Origin: PFJX01 sp044227325 | Lineage (GTDB): Bacteria > Pseudomonadota > Gammaproteobacteria > Burkholderiales > Thiobacillaceae | NCBI GenBank assembly: GCA_044227325.1 | Contig: JBGAFI010000007.1 | Coordinates: 161,635-225,634 of the forward strand | Direction: 5' to 3' | DNA: 64,000 bases | Part shown: one piece after another, positions 55,048 through 63,866 of the stretch | How the letters are laid out: every line of letters starts with the position of its first letter | Numbering within the stretch: position 1 is the stretch's first letter | Notes under the pieces: model-generated | What the model was told of the DNA's origin: nothing | Seen by the model: only the letters and a program-made list of their open reading frames with translations | Database searches by the model: none | Position numbers and translations under genes: made by a program

Positions 55048-55467
55048 ATGCCCAGCCAAGCCAGCAAATCCCTGGAAACCTTCGACAATCCCCAGCCCGG
55101 CCGGGATTACCACATCCACATCGAGATTCCCGAATTCACCTGCCTGTGCCCGAAGACCGGCCAGCCGGACTTCGCCACCCTGTTCCTGGACTACATCCCG
55201 GATCTGCGCTGCGTGGAGCTGAAAAGCCTGAAGCTCTACATCTGGTCGTTCCGGGAGGAAGGCCACTTCCACGAGGATGTCACCAACCGCATCCTGGACG
55301 ATCTGGCGGACGCCACCGATCCGCGCTTCATGCGCCTGACCAGCAAGTTTTACGTGCGCGGCGGCATTTTCACCAACGTGGAGGCGGAACACCGCAAACC
55401 GGGATGGGAACCGGCGTCGCGAGTGGAATTGGCCCGGTTCGCGGGGAATTCGAACACGCGGGGTTGA
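55048..55467 (+). CDS. queF: NADPH-dependent 7-cyano-7-deazaguanine reductase QueF
   Basis: This 139-residue short-form (unimodular) QueF reduces preQ0 to preQ1 in queuosine synthesis. The nitrile-binding Cys34 and Asp41 lie in TCLCPKTGQPDFA, followed by the family motif ELKSLKLYIWSFREEGHFHE. The ATG was chosen because the longer open frame upstream is antisense smc. It probably has its own promoter between it and smc. Confidence 0.94.
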   Translation: MPSQASKSLETFDNPQPGRDYHIHIEIPEFTCLCPKTGQPDFATLFLDYIPDLRCVELKSLKLYIWSFREEGHFHEDVTNRILDDLADATDPRFMRLTSKFYVRGGIFTNVEAEHRKPGWEPASRVELARFAGNSNTRG

Positions 55468-55534
55468 GGTTGCGGATTCTGGCGCGGGAAATTGCCGGGA
55501 ATCTTGGAAATAAGGCCCTCGCCAAGCGCGACGG

Positions 55535-55565
55535 CTCCCCTCCCTCGCCCTCCCCCGCAAGCGGG
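55535..55565. repeat. Short repeat-element remnant after queF
   Basis: A pyrimidine-rich run ending in CCCGCAAGCGGG looks like the end of a dispersed GC-rich repeat and resembles in character the insertion in smc. It lies in the 114-bp gap between the converging queF and the GGDEF-EAL gene, which holds no gene. Confidence 0.35.
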
Positions 55566-55581
55566 ATGACTTACGCGAAGA

Positions 55582-57690
55582 TCAGTCGGTACTCGTCCGT
55601 TGCCGCAACCAGGCAACGAAAGCCTCCGCCTCCAGCGGCCGGCTGATGTAATAGCCCTGGCCCAGCGAGCAGCCCCGCTCGCGCAGGAACTCCAATTGCT
55701 CCAGTTCCTCCACGCCCTCGGCGAGGGATTCCAGGCCCAGCAGCCTGGCGAGCCCCACCACTGCTTCGGAAATGACACTGCCGTTGGCGTCGCGGCCGAT
55801 CTCGCCGACGAAACCCTGGTCGATCTTGAGCCGGTCCAGGGGAAATCGTTTCAGACTGGACAGCGAGGAATAGCCAGTACCGAAATCGTCGATGGCGATA
55901 CTGACGCCGATGGCCCGCAGCCGTTCCAGCGTGAGGCGCGCCGCCTCCGGATCCTCCGCCATGGCGGTTTCCGTCAATTCCAGCTCCAGCCGCCCGCCAC
56001 CCAAACCGTGCCGTTCCAGCACATCCTCGACGATGGCGTGCAAAGCGCCGCTGCGGATCTGGCGCGCGGACAGATTGACCGCCATGCGCAAGGGCGGCAG
56101 TCCCATGTCGTCCCAGACCTTGAGCTGGCGGCAGGCCTCCCGCAGCACCCATTCGCCGAGAGGAATGATCAGGGAGCCGGATTCAGCGGTGGGGATGAAG
56201 CTGTCCGGCATCACCAGGCCCCGGTGCGGATGGCGCCAGCGCACCAGCGCCTCGACGCCGACCACCTTGCCGCCATCCAGCTCGATCTGGGGTTGGTAGG
56301 CCAGGAACAACTCGCCCCGCTCCAGGGCGTGGTTCAGGTCGGCCTCGACCCGGAAGCGCTCCGCCACTTCCTCGTTCATCGCCTGGTCGAAGAAGCGGTA
56401 GTGGCCCCGGCCGCCGGCCTTGGCCTTGTACATGGCGATATCGGCGTTCTTCACCAAGCTATCCACGTCCTCCCCGTTATCGGGAAAGATGGCGATGCCG
56501 ATGCTGGCTTTCACCACCGTGTCCTGGTCGCCGACGGGCATGCGTTCCAGCAGGGATTCGGCGATGCGCTCGGCGGTGCGTGCCGCGCCGCCGGCCTGAT
56601 CGACGCCCTCCAGAAGAATCAGGAATTCGTCGCCGCCGAAGCGGCCGCACAAGTCCTCCTCCCGCAGTACCTGGCGCAGGCGGCCGGAAAAGCCGCGCAG
56701 CAGGTTGTCCCCCGCGCCATGGCCGAAGGTGTCGTTGACCACCTTGAAATCGTCCAGGTCCGCCAGTAGCAGCGCGCAGCGTTCGCCCAGCCGGTGGGCG
56801 CGGCTCAAGGCGTGCTCCGCGCGGGCGCGGAACTCGCCGCGGTTGAGCAGCCCGGTCAGTTCGTCGTAGGTGGCCAGATAGTGCAGGCGGGCCCGCTCGC
56901 AGCCCAGTTCGGCGTAGGCATAGGCGTGCTCCAGCACCGAGGGCAGCTTGTCCAGATAGCCCACATCCTTGATCAGGTAATCGCTGACGCCAAGGCGCAG
57001 GGCCGCCGCCGCCGCCTCCTCGGAGCCGCGTCCGGTCACCAGGACGATGGGTAAATCGATGGAATGGTCGTGGCGCAGCGACTTGATGAGTTCCAGCGCG
57101 TCCATGCCGGCCAGGCGGTAATCCAACAACAACACCTGATAATTGTCCTTCGCGTGCTCCTCCTCCAGCCGCTCCAGCACACCCAGGGCGCCGGGCACCA
57201 CTTCCAGGCGGATATGGGGCGCATGGCGAGCGAAATACATGCGCGTCAGCTCGGCATCGTTGCTGTTGTGCTCGGCGTAAAGCACGCCCAGCAGGCGGGA
57301 GCGGCGGCAATGCTCCTGCTGGAAACGCGCGCGCGCATGCCTCAGGGTGCCGGGCAAGCGTTCCAGATAGTCGGACCGTTTCACCAGATAGTCATCCGCC
57401 TGCAATTTCAGCGCCTTGATCACGCTCTGCTCGTCACCGGAACCGGTCATCAGGACCACCGCCGTGGGCTGTTGACGGGCGCGGATGTCCGCGAGGATTT
57501 CCAGTCCGTCGCCGTCCGGCAGGCGCATGTCCAGCAGGGCCAGTTCGAAGGCGGGCTCGCCGGCCAGCAGCCTTCTCGCGCTCGCCAGATCGCGGGCGAC
57601 CTCCACCTGGATTTCCGGCATGGCCCGGCTCAGCGCGCGAAGAGTCAATTCGGCGTCGGTGGCGTCGTCTTCCAGGTAGAGCAGTCTCAT
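55582..57690 (-). CDS. Response regulator with two receivers, GGDEF and EAL domains
   Basis: This 702-residue protein has receiver 1 with acidic residues LEDD and phosphoacceptor Asp54 (LALLDMRLPDG). Receiver 2 has Asp190 (LLLDYRLAG), but its acidic pair reads YAEHNSND, so phosphorylation may be impaired. The GGDEF domain has FGGDEFLILL with I-site REED five residues upstream. The EAL domain has EALVRWRHP, NLSARQI, LELTETAM, IDDFGTGYSS and LAEGVE. Both c-di-GMP activities appear possible. Its ATG overlaps the stop of the preceding regulator, so it is probably the output of the kinase module. Confidence 0.93.
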   Translation of the reverse strand: MRLLYLEDDATDAELTLRALSRAMPEIQVEVARDLASARRLLAGEPAFELALLDMRLPDGDGLEILADIRARQQPTAVVLMTGSGDEQSVIKALKLQADDYLVKRSDYLERLPGTLRHARARFQQEHCRRSRLLGVLYAEHNSNDAELTRMYFARHAPHIRLEVVPGALGVLERLEEEHAKDNYQVLLLDYRLAGMDALELIKSLRHDHSIDLPIVLVTGRGSEEAAAAALRLGVSDYLIKDVGYLDKLPSVLEHAYAYAELGCERARLHYLATYDELTGLLNRGEFRARAEHALSRAHRLGERCALLLADLDDFKVVNDTFGHGAGDNLLRGFSGRLRQVLREEDLCGRFGGDEFLILLEGVDQAGGAARTAERIAESLLERMPVGDQDTVVKASIGIAIFPDNGEDVDSLVKNADIAMYKAKAGGRGHYRFFDQAMNEEVAERFRVEADLNHALERGELFLAYQPQIELDGGKVVGVEALVRWRHPHRGLVMPDSFIPTAESGSLIIPLGEWVLREACRQLKVWDDMGLPPLRMAVNLSARQIRSGALHAIVEDVLERHGLGGGRLELELTETAMAEDPEAARLTLERLRAIGVSIAIDDFGTGYSSLSSLKRFPLDRLKIDQGFVGEIGRDANGSVISEAVVGLARLLGLESLAEGVEELEQLEFLRERGCSLGQGYYISRPLEAEAFVAWLRQRTSTD

Positions 57691-58115
57691 GGCTTGTCCA
57701 GGCACTTGTTGAGCACGCCCCAATACAGCTCGATCTGGGCGACGACCTCCATGAAGTTGTCGAAACTGACCGGCTTCACAATGTAGGAATTGGCGCCCAA
57801 ACGGTAGGCGCTGCGCATGTCGCTATCCTCGGACGAGGTGGTGAGCACCACCACCGGAATACTACGCAAGCGCGGGTGTTCCTTGATCCGGCGCAGAATG
57901 TCCAATCCGTCCACCATGGGAAGTTTCAGATCCAGCAGCACCAGCAGGGGCGGCAGTTCCCCCTGTTCCCAGGCTTCGACCCGCCGCATCGCCTCCTCGC
58001 CGTCCCGCGCTACTTCCACTGGATTGGCCAGATGGCGCTTGGCGAAGGCGCGCAGGGTCAACTCCACGTCCATGGGGTTGTCTTCCACCAGGAGGATGGG
58101 CCGCATGGGGTTCAT
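57687..58115 (-). CDS. Rcp1-like single-domain response regulator
   Basis: This 142-residue receiver has LLVEDNPMD, phosphoacceptor Asp62 in LVLLDLKLPMVDG, Thr in VLTTSSED and Lys in YIVKPVSF. The pattern with a longer alpha4 region is that of Rcp1-type regulators of phytochrome-like kinases. Its start and stop overlap the kinase and GGDEF-EAL genes by 4 bases each, so the three form one phosphotransfer unit. Confidence 0.92.
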   Translation of the reverse strand: MNPMRPILLVEDNPMDVELTLRAFAKRHLANPVEVARDGEEAMRRVEAWEQGELPPLLVLLDLKLPMVDGLDILRRIKEHPRLRSIPVVVLTTSSEDSDMRSAYRLGANSYIVKPVSFDNFMEVVAQIELYWGVLNKCLDKP

Positions 58116-60520
58116 GCCGGCAACGCCAGAAAGAAGGTGGCGCCGGCGCCGGGCGCGCTTTCCGCCCAGACCCGGCCGCCCATGCGCGCGATGGCCTTGC
58201 GCACGATGGCCAGCCCGACGCCCGTGCCGGGAAAATCCTCGGCCCGGTGCAGGCGCTGGAAGATATCGAAGATGCGGTCGTGATATTTCATGTCGAATCC
58301 ACATCCATTGTCGGTCACGCTCACCGTGACCTCTCCCTGCGATTGTCCCGCCTTGATGACGATGCACGGCGGACTGGCATCGCGGCTGAACTTGAGGGCG
58401 TTGTCCACCAGATTGCGCGCCGCCTGCACCAGGGCGTCCGCGTCCGCCTGGACCGTGAGATCGCCCACCTCCGTCGCCACCTCGGCGCCGCATTCCGCGA
58501 GTTCGATTTCCAGCTCCGCCAGGACGCGCTCGAACACCCGCGCCAGCGGCACCCGCATGCTATTCAGTTCGCGCCGCTCCAGCCGGGAGTAGGCCAACAG
58601 GTCGTCGATGAGCCGGTTCATGCGCTCGGAGGCGGAACGGATATTGTCCAAAAAACGGCGTCCCTCGTCGGGCAGCGCGTCGTGGTAATCCTCCAGGAGC
58701 AACCGGCTGTAACCGTCGATGCCACGCAGGGGCGCCTTCAGGTCGTGGGAGACGGAATAGGCGAAGGCTTCCAGGTGCTGGTTCACCTCGGCGAGTTTCG
58801 CCGTGCGCTCCGCCACCCTTGCCTCCAGTTCCGCGTTGAGCCGTTCCAGATCGAGCTGGGCGCGCACCCGGTCGTTGATGTCGCCGATGAAGCCTTCCCG
58901 GGCGATGAGCCAGCCGGCCTCGTTGTAGATGCCGCGCCCTTTCGACCAGACCCAGAGTTCCTCGCCGTCGGCCCGGATGATGCGGTACTCCACCTTGAAG
59001 GAGCGGTATTCGGCCAGCGCCATATCCACGTCCGCCATCACCCGCTCCCGGTCATCCGGATGGATGACATCGTTGAAATCGGGTCTGGCCGCCATGAGCG
59101 CCTCGGCCGGGTAGCCGGTCAGCTCCAGGCAGCCGTCGCTGATGTACTCCATGGGCCAGCCCGGCTCGTTGCGGCGCCGGTAGGCCACGCCGGGCAGGTT
59201 GGCCACCAGGGTGGCGAGGAAACGCTCCCGCTCGCGCAGCGTCGCCTGGGCTTCCTTCCAGGGACGCAGATCGCGCGCCACCGTGGAGAGGTATTTGAGC
59301 CGGCCCATCTCATCCTTGTGGGCGATCAGCACCTGGGAGACGGGAAACGGCTTGCCATGCCGATCCTGGAATTCCGATTCCCCCGACCAGACGCCGTCGC
59401 GCAAAGCGGTGGGAATCGCGACCCGGTCCCGCTGCTGGCGCGCCCAATGCGGATAGAGATGGCCCACATCCCAATTTTCCAGGGAATCCTCCGGCGAGAG
59501 CCCCACCAGCCTGCGGCCGGCCAGGTTGATGTAGGTGGGCTTGCCGTCCGCGCCGGTGGTGCCGACGAAATCCGGCGTCGCCTCCAGAATCGAGGCCAGG
59601 CGCTGGTGATGGGTTTCCAATTCCCGGCGCTCGGCCGCCTCCATGGCCATGGCCGTCATATCCGCGAGGGAGGACGCGAAGCTGATCTCGCCGGGAATCC
59701 ATTGCCGGGGCGGCCCCAACTGCTCATGGCAAAGCACGCCCACGGTACGCCCGAGGAACACGATGGGCGCATCCAGCATGGCGCCGATGCCCAGCGGTTC
59801 GAGGTAGTCCGCGTTCAACTCGCGGGTGCGCGGGTCGTCCCGGGCATGGTCGGCGGCGATCACCCGATCCTGGTCCAGGGCCGAGAAATACTCGGGGTAG
59901 CGGGCCCGTTCCACCACGGTGCCCGCAAGATGCTCGCCGCTGGCGAGATCGAACAGATCCTTGCACTCGATGCGTTGCCGATGCGCATCCAACAGCCAGA
60001 TGCCCACCCGGCTCACCTCCAGCACCCGGGCCGCCGTCTCGGTGATGAGCCGGAAGGCATCCTTTGGCGAGGCATAGGCAAGCACCCCGCCCCGGGCCAG
60101 GCGGGAAAGCGCCTCGTGGAAACGGTTCTGGTCGCGGCCGAACAAGCTGTCTGTCTGGTCGCGGATGGAAAGGCGCACGCCCAGCAAGATCCCTTCCGGA
60201 TTCCGCACGCCTTGCCAGGATGCCGCCGCCCAGGCCAGGGAACCGTCGGGACGGTGGATGCGCAAGGGCTGATCGTTGCCCGAACCGCCCTCCCGGGCGT
60301 CTTCGATGATGTGCTTGAGGATGCCCCGGTCCCGCGTATCCACCAAGGGCATCGGGTAGTCGTCCATGGCCAGGCATTCCTCGGGCGAGCGCCCGGTGAT
60401 GCGTTCCACGGATGCATTGACCCAGGCGACGCGACCGTCGGGCGTGAGCCAACTCTCCCAATCGAAGGTGTGCTCCGCGATCAGGTGAAAATCGATCGAT
60501 CCGCTGCTTCCTCCATCCAT
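58112..60520 (-). CDS. PAS-GAF-PAS-PAS histidine kinase
   Basis: This 802-residue soluble kinase has an N-terminal PAS (HTFDWESWLTPDGRVAWVNA), a GAF domain (RLITETAARVLEVSRVGIWLL), two more PAS domains, a coiled coil, HisKA with the phosphoacceptor His near residue 592 (YSVSHDLKAPLRGIDGYS) and an HATPase domain (LVDNALKFS, DNGCGFD, GTGVGLAIV). No chromophore Cys typical of phytochromes was recognised. I chose the ATG; a TTG 20 codons upstream is possible. It would phosphorylate the Rcp1-like regulator and perhaps the double-receiver protein downstream. Confidence 0.9.
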   Translation of the reverse strand: MDGGSSGSIDFHLIAEHTFDWESWLTPDGRVAWVNASVERITGRSPEECLAMDDYPMPLVDTRDRGILKHIIEDAREGGSGNDQPLRIHRPDGSLAWAAASWQGVRNPEGILLGVRLSIRDQTDSLFGRDQNRFHEALSRLARGGVLAYASPKDAFRLITETAARVLEVSRVGIWLLDAHRQRIECKDLFDLASGEHLAGTVVERARYPEYFSALDQDRVIAADHARDDPRTRELNADYLEPLGIGAMLDAPIVFLGRTVGVLCHEQLGPPRQWIPGEISFASSLADMTAMAMEAAERRELETHHQRLASILEATPDFVGTTGADGKPTYINLAGRRLVGLSPEDSLENWDVGHLYPHWARQQRDRVAIPTALRDGVWSGESEFQDRHGKPFPVSQVLIAHKDEMGRLKYLSTVARDLRPWKEAQATLRERERFLATLVANLPGVAYRRRNEPGWPMEYISDGCLELTGYPAEALMAARPDFNDVIHPDDRERVMADVDMALAEYRSFKVEYRIIRADGEELWVWSKGRGIYNEAGWLIAREGFIGDINDRVRAQLDLERLNAELEARVAERTAKLAEVNQHLEAFAYSVSHDLKAPLRGIDGYSRLLLEDYHDALPDEGRRFLDNIRSASERMNRLIDDLLAYSRLERRELNSMRVPLARVFERVLAELEIELAECGAEVATEVGDLTVQADADALVQAARNLVDNALKFSRDASPPCIVIKAGQSQGEVTVSVTDNGCGFDMKYHDRIFDIFQRLHRAEDFPGTGVGLAIVRKAIARMGGRVWAESAPGAGATFFLALPA

Positions 60521-60675
60521 GGCCGCGTTTTGCCGTTTCTTGACTGTTTTTGTGACCTGGGACACTACGCTCCGACCCAAGGCGGGGTCAAGCCAGCCCT
60601 TTCCGCGGCGGCGCCAGGTCGATTCCGCGGCTCAACGCGGCGATGACCGGCCCTATGCGGCGGCCCGCTATTGGT

Positions 60676-61131
60676 TCAAGAGAAGAAGTAGTGATAACCG
60701 AGTACCGCCAAGCCCACTAGCGACAACACCAATATCAACTTTGCGGCAACCCGGTTGAACTCGTTGGAGGTCGCCGATTTGAACGCGGCATTGACGGCCG
60801 GGTTTTGTTCAAGAAAACGCTCCACCGCTTCTTTCGCATCCTTCAAGCCAAGCCCGGTGGTTTTCCGGGTCTGTTTGATGGCCTCGATCAAATGCCCGTT
60901 TTCCAGCGAGACAATCGCCAGGGGTGGAAGCTGGAAGGCACTCGGGGAGGCGCTGGATCCGCCGGACGGCGACATGGCGCGCGGGTCGCGCAGATAGGCA
61001 TCGACAGCCTCTTTCGCCTCCGCGAGGCCGAGCCCGGTCTGCGCGCGGATGATTTTTATCGCTTCAACGATCCTGCCACACCGGGCGAGTTCGCCTGCTT
61101 CAGCCGGTATTTCTTGCGCGCGCTGGTTCAT
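60676..61131 (-). CDS. Tail-anchored protein with two ribosomal L7/L12 C-terminal-like repeats
   Basis: This 151-residue protein has two similar units, at residues 19-50 (GRIVEAIKIIRAQTGLGLAE) and 79-110 (GHLIEAIKQTRKTTGLGLKD), that match the factor-binding part of the L7/L12 C-terminal domain (EAIK..R..TGLGL.EAKE.V). A Ser-rich linker joins them, and a transmembrane helix at about 131-148 ends the protein, so the repeats would face the cytoplasm. I prefer the ATG with GAGG eight bases upstream. The function is unknown; membrane tethering of a translation-factor-like surface is a guess. Confidence 0.75.
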   Translation of the reverse strand: MNQRAQEIPAEAGELARCGRIVEAIKIIRAQTGLGLAEAKEAVDAYLRDPRAMSPSGGSSASPSAFQLPPLAIVSLENGHLIEAIKQTRKTTGLGLKDAKEAVERFLEQNPAVNAAFKSATSNEFNRVAAKLILVLSLVGLAVLGYHYFFS

Positions 61132-61388
61132 CGACATCGCCTCGGGGAAACTTGGGTCAGTACTGAAGTATCGATCCGGCACGGCCTGTTCGCGAGCCCA
61201 ATCTTGCCGAGCCTGGCGCAGCACGGAAATCCCGCGACAGGCTCGGGCCGGACGCGGCTCATGTTCCATCCATGCCGGGCCGGCACGCCATCCCGGCTCG
61301 GATCAGCCTTCGAGGCTTGGCCGGCGCCGGTATGATGGCGGCCTCGCGGCGTCATGCCCCCGTCCGCATAACAACAAGACCCTTGCCG

Positions 61389-62801
61389 ATGCACACACCG
61401 CTTCCCTTCCCATCCGCCCCACCCCTTCGCCGCTCCGCGCTGATGCCCGTCCTGCTGGGCGTCCTGCTGAATCTGCTGGCGCCGCAGCAAGGCGCCGCCG
61501 CGGCCGGCGCCGATCTGGTCGATTACGGCCGCCGGCTTTTCTTCCAGGAAACCTTCAACGGCAATGGCCGTACCTGCGGCACCTGCCACCCGGCCGAGAA
61601 CAACTTCACACTCGACCCCGCCTACATCGCCAGTCTGCCCGACCGGCACCCCTTGTTCGTGGCCGAGTTCAATCCGGCGCTGAAAGCCGGCTTTGAAAAC
61701 CCACGGCTGTTGCGGGAATTCGCGCTGATCCAGGAAAACCTGGACGGCTTTGACGACCTGGAACACCGCTTCGTCATGCGCTCGGTGCCGCACACCTTTG
61801 CCCTGCATACGTCGGTAAGCAGCCCGAACGGGCCGCGCACCGGCTGGTCCGGCGATGGCGCTCCGGGCGACGGCAGCCTGCGCGCCTTCGCCACCGGCGC
61901 GGTGATCCAGCACTACACCAAGACCCTGAATCGCATACCCGGCGTGGACTTTCGCCTTCCCACCGAGCACGAACTCGACGCCATCGAGGCCTTCATGCTC
62001 ACCCTGGGCCGGCAACGGGACCTGAGCCTGCCCCTGCCGCTGAAGGGCAATCTGGCGCAGCGCGGCCAGGAAATCTTTCTCGACAACAACCTGGGCAAAT
62101 GCAACCTATGCCACCAGAACGCCGGTGCCAACGCCAGCCTGGGCGGCACCAGCCTGGGCAACGCGAGCTTCGACACCGGCGTGGAAGCCATGCCGGAAAC
62201 GCCCGCGCGCCGGAGCGGCGAATTGGTGCCCATCGACGACGGCTTCGGCACGCCGGGCAACGGCCAGTTCAACACGCCGCCCCTGGTCGAAGCCGCCGAT
62301 ACCCCGCCCTTCTTCCACAACAACTCGGTGCAAACTCTGGAAAGCGCGGTCGCCTTCTACAACAGCGACGCCTTCAACAACTCCCCCGCCGGGCGCGCGC
62401 TGGCCGGCCTCGACCCCAACGGCATCGGCATCAAGCTGGATGCCAGCCAGGTGGAGTCGGTGGCCGCTTTCCTGCGCGTGATCAACGCCCTGGAGAACAT
62501 CCGCCAGAGCCGCGCTCTGCTGCAAACGGCCACGGGTTCCAATCTGTTCGATTTCCAGGGCGTCGCGGCAACTCTAAGCCAGGCCAACAAGGAGATGGAC
62601 GACGCCATTCGCGTACTCCGCGAAGCCGGTTTGCATCCCCAAGCCGTAAAGCACCTCCAAGCCGCGCGCCGATCTACCCAATGGAGCGGTTTCTTCTACT
62701 TCCTAGGCGCCTCGCTCGCCAACCGGGCCATGATGGATCTGGACCAGGCACGAGCGGACTTGCTGGCCGACACCCCGCCCCAGACGCGCGTAATGCAATG
62801 A
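61389..62801 (+). CDS. Secreted di-heme cytochrome c, CCP/MauG-like
   Basis: This 470-residue protein starts with a signal peptide (hydrophobic PVLLGVLLNLLAPQQ, cleavage around GAAAAGA). Two c-type heme sites are present: CGTCH at residues 63-67 and CNLCH at 238-242. The C-terminal half has NTPPLVEAADTPPFFHNNSV and TLESAVAFYNS, which resemble cytochrome c peroxidase/MauG-type di-heme proteins. Its substrate is unknown. It overlaps the next gene by 4 bases and is divergent from the L7/L12-like gene. Confidence 0.82.
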   Translation: MHTPLPFPSAPPLRRSALMPVLLGVLLNLLAPQQGAAAAGADLVDYGRRLFFQETFNGNGRTCGTCHPAENNFTLDPAYIASLPDRHPLFVAEFNPALKAGFENPRLLREFALIQENLDGFDDLEHRFVMRSVPHTFALHTSVSSPNGPRTGWSGDGAPGDGSLRAFATGAVIQHYTKTLNRIPGVDFRLPTEHELDAIEAFMLTLGRQRDLSLPLPLKGNLAQRGQEIFLDNNLGKCNLCHQNAGANASLGGTSLGNASFDTGVEAMPETPARRSGELVPIDDGFGTPGNGQFNTPPLVEAADTPPFFHNNSVQTLESAVAFYNSDAFNNSPAGRALAGLDPNGIGIKLDASQVESVAAFLRVINALENIRQSRALLQTATGSNLFDFQGVAATLSQANKEMDDAIRVLREAGLHPQAVKHLQAARRSTQWSGFFYFLGASLANRAMMDLDQARADLLADTPPQTRVMQ

Positions 62802-63217
62802 AGACCGCAATGGAGATCGCAATGATGACCAAGCCCTTGCCGCGCCGCGCCGCACTGGCCGCCTGTCTAACCGTCTTGCTGGCAAGCGCCGGCGTGGCCC
62901 ATGCCCAGAAAGCGGCGGAGCAGTTCATCCCGCTCGGACAATCCCCCGGACTCTCCGGCCAAAGCACGCTGATAGGCGTCATTCAAAGGATGGACTCGGC
63001 AAACGGCAGGCTCACCCTCATGCTGGGCGAAGGACAAAGCCACACCCTTGCCATCACCCATGCCACCCGCATCTGGGTGGACCGCAGCACGCAAAGACAA
63101 CCCACTTTGCCCGGTAGCCCGCAAGACCTGGTGGCCGGACGCAGGCTGGAAGCCAAGCCGGATGCGAAAAATCCGGGTCAAGCGGAATGGGTCAAGGTGG
63201 AACCGAACACACCCTGA
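62798..63217 (+). CDS. Small secreted protein coupled to the di-heme cytochrome
   Basis: This protein of about 139 residues has a signal peptide (PRRAALAACLTVLLASAGVAHA) and a short beta-rich body (STLIGVIQRMDSANGRLTLML, HTLAITHATRIWVDRS). I do not recognise a family. The ATG overlapping the cytochrome stop is used here, but GGAG six bases before the ATG at 62822 makes that start equally likely. The overlap suggests that it works with the cytochrome. Confidence 0.7.
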   Translation: MKTAMEIAMMTKPLPRRAALAACLTVLLASAGVAHAQKAAEQFIPLGQSPGLSGQSTLIGVIQRMDSANGRLTLMLGEGQSHTLAITHATRIWVDRSTQRQPTLPGSPQDLVAGRRLEAKPDAKNPGQAEWVKVEPNTP

Positions 63218-63227
63218 GGCAAGGCAG

Positions 63228-63338
63228 CTTGACGCCATCGATGGCGAACATCGTGCCGCAAGCGGCTTCGATCTCGCGGCTGGAAAGGATGCTGCGACTG
63301 TCGGCGAGGAGGAGCATCAAAGTTCTCACCTTGGGCAT
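63228..63338 (-). mobile_element. Fragment of an IS1182-family transposase gene
   Basis: On the minus strand a short frame reads MPKVRTLMLLLADSRSILSS, REIEAAC and then GTMFAIDGVKLP. The SSREIEAAC and MFAIDGVKLP blocks both occur in IS1182-type transposases, where they are further apart, so an internal deletion is likely. No terminal repeats or other parts are visible. It lies next to the cassette. Confidence 0.45.
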
Positions 63339-63364
63339 GGAAATAGCAGGCGCACATGTTCAGG

Positions 63365-63436
63365 GCCTAACGTTGAAAATCACCGGACGAAGGCAAGCGC
63401 AGCTTGCCGAAGGTCCGGTGGATTGTGATGTTAGGC
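63365..63436 (-). other. Integron attC site (59-base element)
   Basis: This 72-bp element read on the minus strand begins GCCTAAC (R'') and ends GTTAGGC (R'). The inner arms pair imperfectly with CACCGGAC against GTCCGGTG, with an unpaired base as in attC. A central hairpin GGCAAG-CTGCG-CTTGCC forms the variable part. The stop codon TAA of the cassette gene lies in the R'' core, as is typical. Confidence 0.85.
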
Positions 63437-63866
63437 ATTGGTTTCTGTCTCTTTTTTGGTTGGGTACACCGATAGACATAGAGAAATGCCGGCCTGACCT
63501 GCCAAGGACAACAATGCAGGTGGAAATGTGAATGAGGACCAACCCGGTGGATATATTTCAGCCCCAAAATCAAGGACCAACCACTCAACACCGGGGAACG
63601 AACTCAGGCGCTTTAGGTTTTCAAGGTTGGTTTGAAGGAACGAAATCACATCTTCGATTTGCTGCGGCAATTCGGAGAAGTCAGCTTCGCTGGCCACAAT
63701 TCGAATACCCGAGGATTCATTGATTTTTTCGTTTGTGGTGCTGTTCGGGAAGCGTCTCTCACCCTTGCGCCACATGGAATGAACGAGGAGCGGGATGCTA
63801 GCGATGAAGCTGTCCACATTGAAATTTCCGCCGCTGGCTCGGAGCATACAACTCATAAATGCCTAA
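63371..63866 (-). mobile_element. Integron gene cassette of about 496 bp
   Basis: On the minus strand GTTAGGC (63867-63861) is followed after four bases by an ATG, one open frame of 141 codons, and the attC site. Boundaries lie after the G of each GTTAGGC. This is the compact layout of a promoterless mobile cassette. No integrase gene is in the window; it could lie to the right, upstream on the cassette strand. Confidence 0.75.
63431..63856 (-). CDS. Cassette-encoded protein of unknown function
   Basis: This 141-residue soluble protein has no signal peptide. Features include SMWRKGERRFPNSTTNEK, GIRIVASEADFSELPQQI and PGVEWLVLDFGAEIYPPGWS. The layout vaguely recalls small DUF4279-like proteins common in cassettes, but this is uncertain. 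Its codons are less GC-rich than the window, fitting foreign origin. The ATG is four bases after the recombination core, so translation may depend on a site within the previous cassette or attI. Confidence 0.7.
   Translation of the reverse strand: MSCMLRASGGNFNVDSFIASIPLLVHSMWRKGERRFPNSTTNEKINESSGIRIVASEADFSELPQQIEDVISFLQTNLENLKRLSSFPGVEWLVLDFGAEIYPPGWSSFTFPPALLSLAGQAGISLCLSVYPTKKETETNA

Noticed and set aside
58247..60646. 799-codon plus-strand frame over the PAS/GAF kinase gene
   Set aside because: It is a shadow of the kinase, with no domain features of its own.
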